The notes under the pieces: model-generated
What the model was told of the DNA's origin: nothing
Database searches by the model: none
The model's input: only the letters and a program-made list of their open reading frames with translations
Assembly: GCA_963785075.1 (NCBI GenBank)
Contig: CAWATW010000005.1
Location: forward strand, 1 to 64,000
Length of the DNA: 64,000 bases
Source: JAOUGY01 sp963785075
GTDB taxonomy: Bacteria; Actinomycetota; Acidimicrobiia; Spongiisociales; ZC4RG35
Reading direction: 5' to 3'
Made by a program: the position numbers and the translations under genes
In this document: one piece after another, positions 60,631 through 64,000 of the stretch
How the letters are laid out: every line of letters starts with the position of its first letter
How positions within the stretch are numbered: the first letter of the stretch is position 1

Positions 60631-63006
60631 TCAGCGAACGACCATCGTCACCGCGTCGGCGTTCGAGCGAATCACATCCACTTCGATCCACAGGTCGTCC
60701 GGGAGATCGGCCGTACGACGCCATTCGATGAATTGAAGATCGTTGATGAGCACTTCGGTCGGCGATCCCGAAGGCAGAGACAGGTAGACCATCACGGCGT
60801 TCGGCTCCACACCGTCGACCGGGTCGAAGGTGCCGGGAGGGACCAGCGTCTCGAGTTGCTGCCAGGCGTCGGAGTGCTCCATTGGCAGCGGTACCTCGAC
60901 ACGACGGATCAGTTGGGACTCGGGATCGGACAGCGGATCGGAGTCCTCGAAACGATAGATGTCCAGCCTGATCTCGGGTACGACCGGCCCGGAGCGCTTG
61001 ATGGAAGCGCGAAGTGCGTACTCGGGCTCACCGTCCACCCAGCTCCCGGTCGAGTCGAATATCCGATGGCGCGGCACCGGGACCCTGGCCAGGGGACGCA
61101 CCAGGGCGGCCTGTGTCCGGGTGGGAGCGAGGCGCAGTGCCAGATCGTGCCCTGCCGGGTCTACGGCAACCGTCTCGGTGCGGCGGGCGCCGTCCATCTT
61201 CCAGTTGTTGGCACCCACCTGGGCCTGGTCGGCGATCACGTCGTCGAAAGACCCCCATCGCAGCAGCTCACGCCCGACCGCAGATGCCTCCGGCATGCCA
61301 CCGGTCCACACGACGACGTCACCCGGTACCTGACCGATCCCCTGCTCACTCATCTGGACCTCGATCTGACGCTCCTCGAGCGATTCCACGACCCGTCCGC
61401 TGTTGCCAACGACATCCAGGTCGGCGGAACCAGCGCGTGCGGCGTCGATGTTGCGTGCAACTACTCCGTCGATCTTTTCGGCGGGAGCGATGCCCGTCGA
61501 GTCTGCACGCAGCTCGCGAAGGATGGATCGAGCGGCGTCGCCTGCCGCGAACACCGGCACGTACTCGGCGATGACGACCGGGAACACCCTGGCTTCGAGC
61601 AGGCGGTCCTCTTCGTAGACCACGCGCAGCATCATCGAAGAAAACGTGGACAGGAAGTCCTGATCGAACACGAAGTTCCCCAGGCTGTGGGCGATGAGCT
61701 TGCCCTCGTACCACTCGAACCCCTGGAGGACGTGTGGATGGTGCCCGATCACGAGGTCCGCCCCGGCGTCGATCGCGGCATGGGCGCCATTCATGAAGAA
61801 GGTCGATCCCACCTCGGAGAACTGGTAGCCGCCGTGGAGTTGAACCACGATCAGGTCGGCGCCGGCCTCGCGGAGCGCCTGCACGTCCGACTGCACGGCG
61901 GACCGTCGGAACCACGCCGCTCCGCCGTGCCCGCGACGGGCCACCCAGTCCTGGAGTTCCGGGAACACACCTGACAACTCGGACCAGACAACTGCATCGT
62001 TCTTGGCTTCGAACCGCAGACCCTCGAACCACGCCCACAGATCGCCGGCGCGGTAGTCACCGGCGTCGAGCGGGGTGACGCCGGCGACGGTCAGACCGTC
62101 GATCGGCCGGAACTCGTATTGCCAGCGATTCTGAACCGCCAGGTTCGGAGGTTCTGGCACCTCGGCGGTGGGGAGGGCGTCGTTGGCTGCCGAACCGGTG
62201 ACGGTCGTATACGAGAGGACGCCGATGTCGAAGCCGTGGCGGTTGACGATGGCGGGAACTCGAGCCTGCTCGTCATCGAGCCCCGCACCGGTTGCAGGGA
62301 GTCCTGCGTCGGCGAGTATTCGGAGCGTCGAGCGAACCCCCGCGTCGCCCCAGTCCGCCGAGTGGTTGTTGCCCAAGGCCACCACGTCCACTCCGAGCGC
62401 TTCGAGAGCCGCAGTCGCTTCCTGCGGCGACTGGAGGAGGAAGCGCTTCCCGGTCGCCGCCTCCGTCATGGGGGCGTCGCCCAGGACGGTCTCGAGGTTC
62501 ACCATCGAGACGTCTGCCACGGCGAACACCGACGCGACGCCTGCGACCACGGCAGCAGCGCTGGCACCCCCATCGCCGGTCACGACGAGTGGAAGTTGGC
62601 CGTCTCGCGATGCCAGGTATCGGCGACCGAACATCGAGTCGCCGGCGAAGTGCATCGCAATGCGAGGCGTGCCGTCCGCTCCCTGCTCCGACCACAGAGC
62701 CACCTCGACCGTTCCCACGGTTGCGTCCACCACCACAGGCTCTGACAGGTACCCGGGCGCCTCGATCAGCCCCGCTCGCGGGTCGGTGACGGACAGCTCG
62801 ATGACTCCCGCCTCCGCCGGGTGTGTGGTGCGATCCACATCTGTGAAGACAGCGTCGTCGACCGGGGACCCGGACTCGTCGACCACGTCGATCGTCACCC
62901 GTATGGGGGTGAGATCGAGCGTCGACGGCTCGAAGCCCCCGATCGAACAGGCGGCGGTCACGCACGCGAGAGCAACGATGGCTAGTTGGCGCATCGTTGA
63001 CAGCAT
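60631..63006 (-). CDS. CapA family (poly-gamma-glutamate synthesis-like) lipoprotein
   Basis: 791 residues. The lipoprotein signal ends VTAACS (Cys ~19). After a small beta domain, a calcineurin-like CapA domain spans ~115-400: IAMHFAGDSMFGRRYLA, VNLETVLGD, DVVALGNNHSADWG and LVIGHHPHVLQGFEWYEGKL, IAHSLGNFVFDQDF. A C-terminal ~300-residue carbohydrate-binding-like extension with Trp-rich strands is unusual for the family. It is not part of a capBC operon. ATG 63006 is chosen, with GGGG just upstream; ATG 62994 is the alternative. Confidence 0.85.
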   Translation of the reverse strand: MLSTMRQLAIVALACVTAACSIGGFEPSTLDLTPIRVTIDVVDESGSPVDDAVFTDVDRTTHPAEAGVIELSVTDPRAGLIEAPGYLSEPVVVDATVGTVEVALWSEQGADGTPRIAMHFAGDSMFGRRYLASRDGQLPLVVTGDGGASAAAVVAGVASVFAVADVSMVNLETVLGDAPMTEAATGKRFLLQSPQEATAALEALGVDVVALGNNHSADWGDAGVRSTLRILADAGLPATGAGLDDEQARVPAIVNRHGFDIGVLSYTTVTGSAANDALPTAEVPEPPNLAVQNRWQYEFRPIDGLTVAGVTPLDAGDYRAGDLWAWFEGLRFEAKNDAVVWSELSGVFPELQDWVARRGHGGAAWFRRSAVQSDVQALREAGADLIVVQLHGGYQFSEVGSTFFMNGAHAAIDAGADLVIGHHPHVLQGFEWYEGKLIAHSLGNFVFDQDFLSTFSSMMLRVVYEEDRLLEARVFPVVIAEYVPVFAAGDAARSILRELRADSTGIAPAEKIDGVVARNIDAARAGSADLDVVGNSGRVVESLEERQIEVQMSEQGIGQVPGDVVVWTGGMPEASAVGRELLRWGSFDDVIADQAQVGANNWKMDGARRTETVAVDPAGHDLALRLAPTRTQAALVRPLARVPVPRHRIFDSTGSWVDGEPEYALRASIKRSGPVVPEIRLDIYRFEDSDPLSDPESQLIRRVEVPLPMEHSDAWQQLETLVPPGTFDPVDGVEPNAVMVYLSLPSGSPTEVLINDLQFIEWRRTADLPDDLWIEVDVIRSNADAVTMVVR

Positions 63007-63061
63007 CGGCACCCCGCCGAGTGGGCTGGACCCTTTCGGCGCGGCCCGCCAGAATCCCGGC

Positions 63062-64000
63062 GTGCACCCGATCGATCGCCTGGCAACGATTCTCATGAGG
63101 CTGGACCGGCGCCGACTCGGCATCTTCCCGGAAGGCTGGGGCGATCCCTCGACTCTCGAGATGATCGGTTCCTCGCCACGGCCCGAAGATCCGATACCCG
63201 AGCTCGACGTGGTGTGGGGCCGCAAGGAGGAGCATCGCGGCCTCCGAGTTCGGCGCGGCACGTTCGCAAGCCCCGTCTCTGATCGGCTCCCGCTCGAGTG
63301 CCGGCCAGTTCCGATCGAACTCGTGGAGCCGGCGGCGGGTACCGACCGCATGGTGCTGCTCATGGCCGCATGGAACGATCACGGCTTCACGACACGGCGA
63401 AAGCTGGCGACTCTGCTCGCCGAGCGTGGAATCGGAGCCGCCATGGTCGACATCCCGTTCTACGGCGGTCGACGGCTGACTGCCCATCCAGCACAGGCGA
63501 TCCGCACGGTTGCCGACTTCATGGTGATGGGTCATGGGGCGCTGCACGAGGCGCGAGCCCTGTTGGCGATGTTCAACTCGAACCATGCCCCCGGCGTGTC
63601 CGGATACTCGATGGGCGGCAACATGGCGGCATTGGTCTCCGCATCGATGCCCTTCCCGGTGGCAACCGCACCGCACGCAGCTTCACACTCCCCCGGACCG
63701 GTGTACCTCGATGGCGTCTTGTCGACTGCCGTCGACTGGGCGGCTCTGGGAGGCGCAGACGCTCGCGACCGCTTGCGGACCATGCTGTCGGAGGTGTCGG
63801 TGCTCGCAACAGACCCCCTCCCGCATCACGCCGCCGCCGTCCTGGTGGCCGCACGGAGGGACGGATTCGTCCCGGTGTCTGCGACAGAGGCACTCCATCA
63901 CCATTGGACCGGCAGCGAGCTCATCTGGGTCGATGCCGGGCACGCGTCGTTGCTCGGCCGTCACCGTCCGGAACTCGCCGACTCGGTCGTCCGCGCCTTC
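63062..64000 (+). CDS. Alpha/beta hydrolase, DUF2048/ABHD18-like, cut by window end
   Basis: At least 313 residues; the frame is still open at the window edge. It begins HPIDRLATILMRLDRRRLGI with no signal peptide. MVLLMAAWNDHGFTTRRKLA leads to the strand-turn GIGAAMVDIPFYGGRRLTAH. The nucleophile elbow is PGVSGYSMGGNMAALVSAS and a late Asp region is AAVLVAARRDGFVPVSATEA, followed by VDAGHASLLG with the likely catalytic His. The substrate is unknown. GTG 63062 has only a weak CAGAAT box upstream. It is divergent from capA. Confidence 0.75.
   Translation, partial: MHPIDRLATILMRLDRRRLGIFPEGWGDPSTLEMIGSSPRPEDPIPELDVVWGRKEEHRGLRVRRGTFASPVSDRLPLECRPVPIELVEPAAGTDRMVLLMAAWNDHGFTTRRKLATLLAERGIGAAMVDIPFYGGRRLTAHPAQAIRTVADFMVMGHGALHEARALLAMFNSNHAPGVSGYSMGGNMAALVSASMPFPVATAPHAASHSPGPVYLDGVLSTAVDWAALGGADARDRLRTMLSEVSVLATDPLPHHAAAVLVAARRDGFVPVSATEALHHHWTGSELIWVDAGHASLLGRHRPELADSVVRAF

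Noticed and set aside
63007..63363. Longer N-terminus for the CapA-like gene
   Set aside because: The lipoprotein signal begins at 63006, and the extension overlaps the divergent hydrolase gene.

Overview
The window is chromosomal DNA from a high-GC Gram-positive-type bacterium, most probably an actinobacterium of the class Acidimicrobiia. This is inferred from the codon bias, the very frequent GTG starts, the many TANNNT boxes 6-10 nt ahead of start codons (leaderless-type promoters), the Cys-containing S-layer-homology repeats, and the gene families present (ECF42 sigma factor with YciI partner, CtpE-like P-ATPase, deazaflavin-type nitroreductase, many VOC proteins). No tRNA, rRNA, CRISPR array, insertion sequence or prophage was recognised. 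Most genes are short mixed-strand operons of metabolism and envelope function.

Layout. 0-10 kb: TPR protein, OB-fold/SSB-like protein, gamma-glutamyltransferase, a translationally coupled SURF1 and S41 (CtpA) protease pair, a DUF3592 membrane protein, a YbaK deacylase preceded by a heavily damaged GH16-like pseudogene, a ribokinase, and an OsmC-MetY sulfur operon. 10-20 kb: ECF sigma factor with a coupled membrane protein, thioredoxin, VOC protein, a two-gene membrane unit (kinase-like sensor plus a secreted, C-terminally anchored protein), PurU, an SDR epimerase, HAD and VOC proteins, and a phosphoribosyltransferase. 20-31 kb: aldo/keto reductase, nitroreductase-like protein, phenylacetate-CoA ligase, CtpE-like calcium P-ATPase, a PGM1-like ATP-grasp ligase, a P-loop kinase-like protein, and an ECF42 sigma/YciI pair.

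31-49 kb is the least orderly part. It holds a histidine kinase with two frameshifts, a GNAT gene with one frameshift, and several gene relics. A 28-bp XerCD dif-like site lies at 39019-39046. Close by is a small zinc-ribbon gene bracketed by two near-identical 19-bp palindromes. If the dif-like site is real, this is the replication terminus. The same stretch carries a DUF389 membrane protein coupled to an orphan sugar-binding lipoprotein, a purine salvage pair (PNP and MTA/SAH deaminase), and a LigC-type DNA ligase.

49-64 kb: beta-propeller and SLH/beta-helix exported proteins, chorismate mutase, a TetR-controlled heterodimeric ABC exporter with a perfect 22-bp operator abutting its -10 box, a HAD phosphatase, diaminopimelate decarboxylase (LysA), a CapA-like lipoprotein, and an alpha/beta hydrolase cut off by the window end. 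The best candidates for undescribed biology are the dif/zinc-ribbon/palindrome locus, the DUF389-binding-lipoprotein unit, and the kinase-like sensor with its secreted partner.
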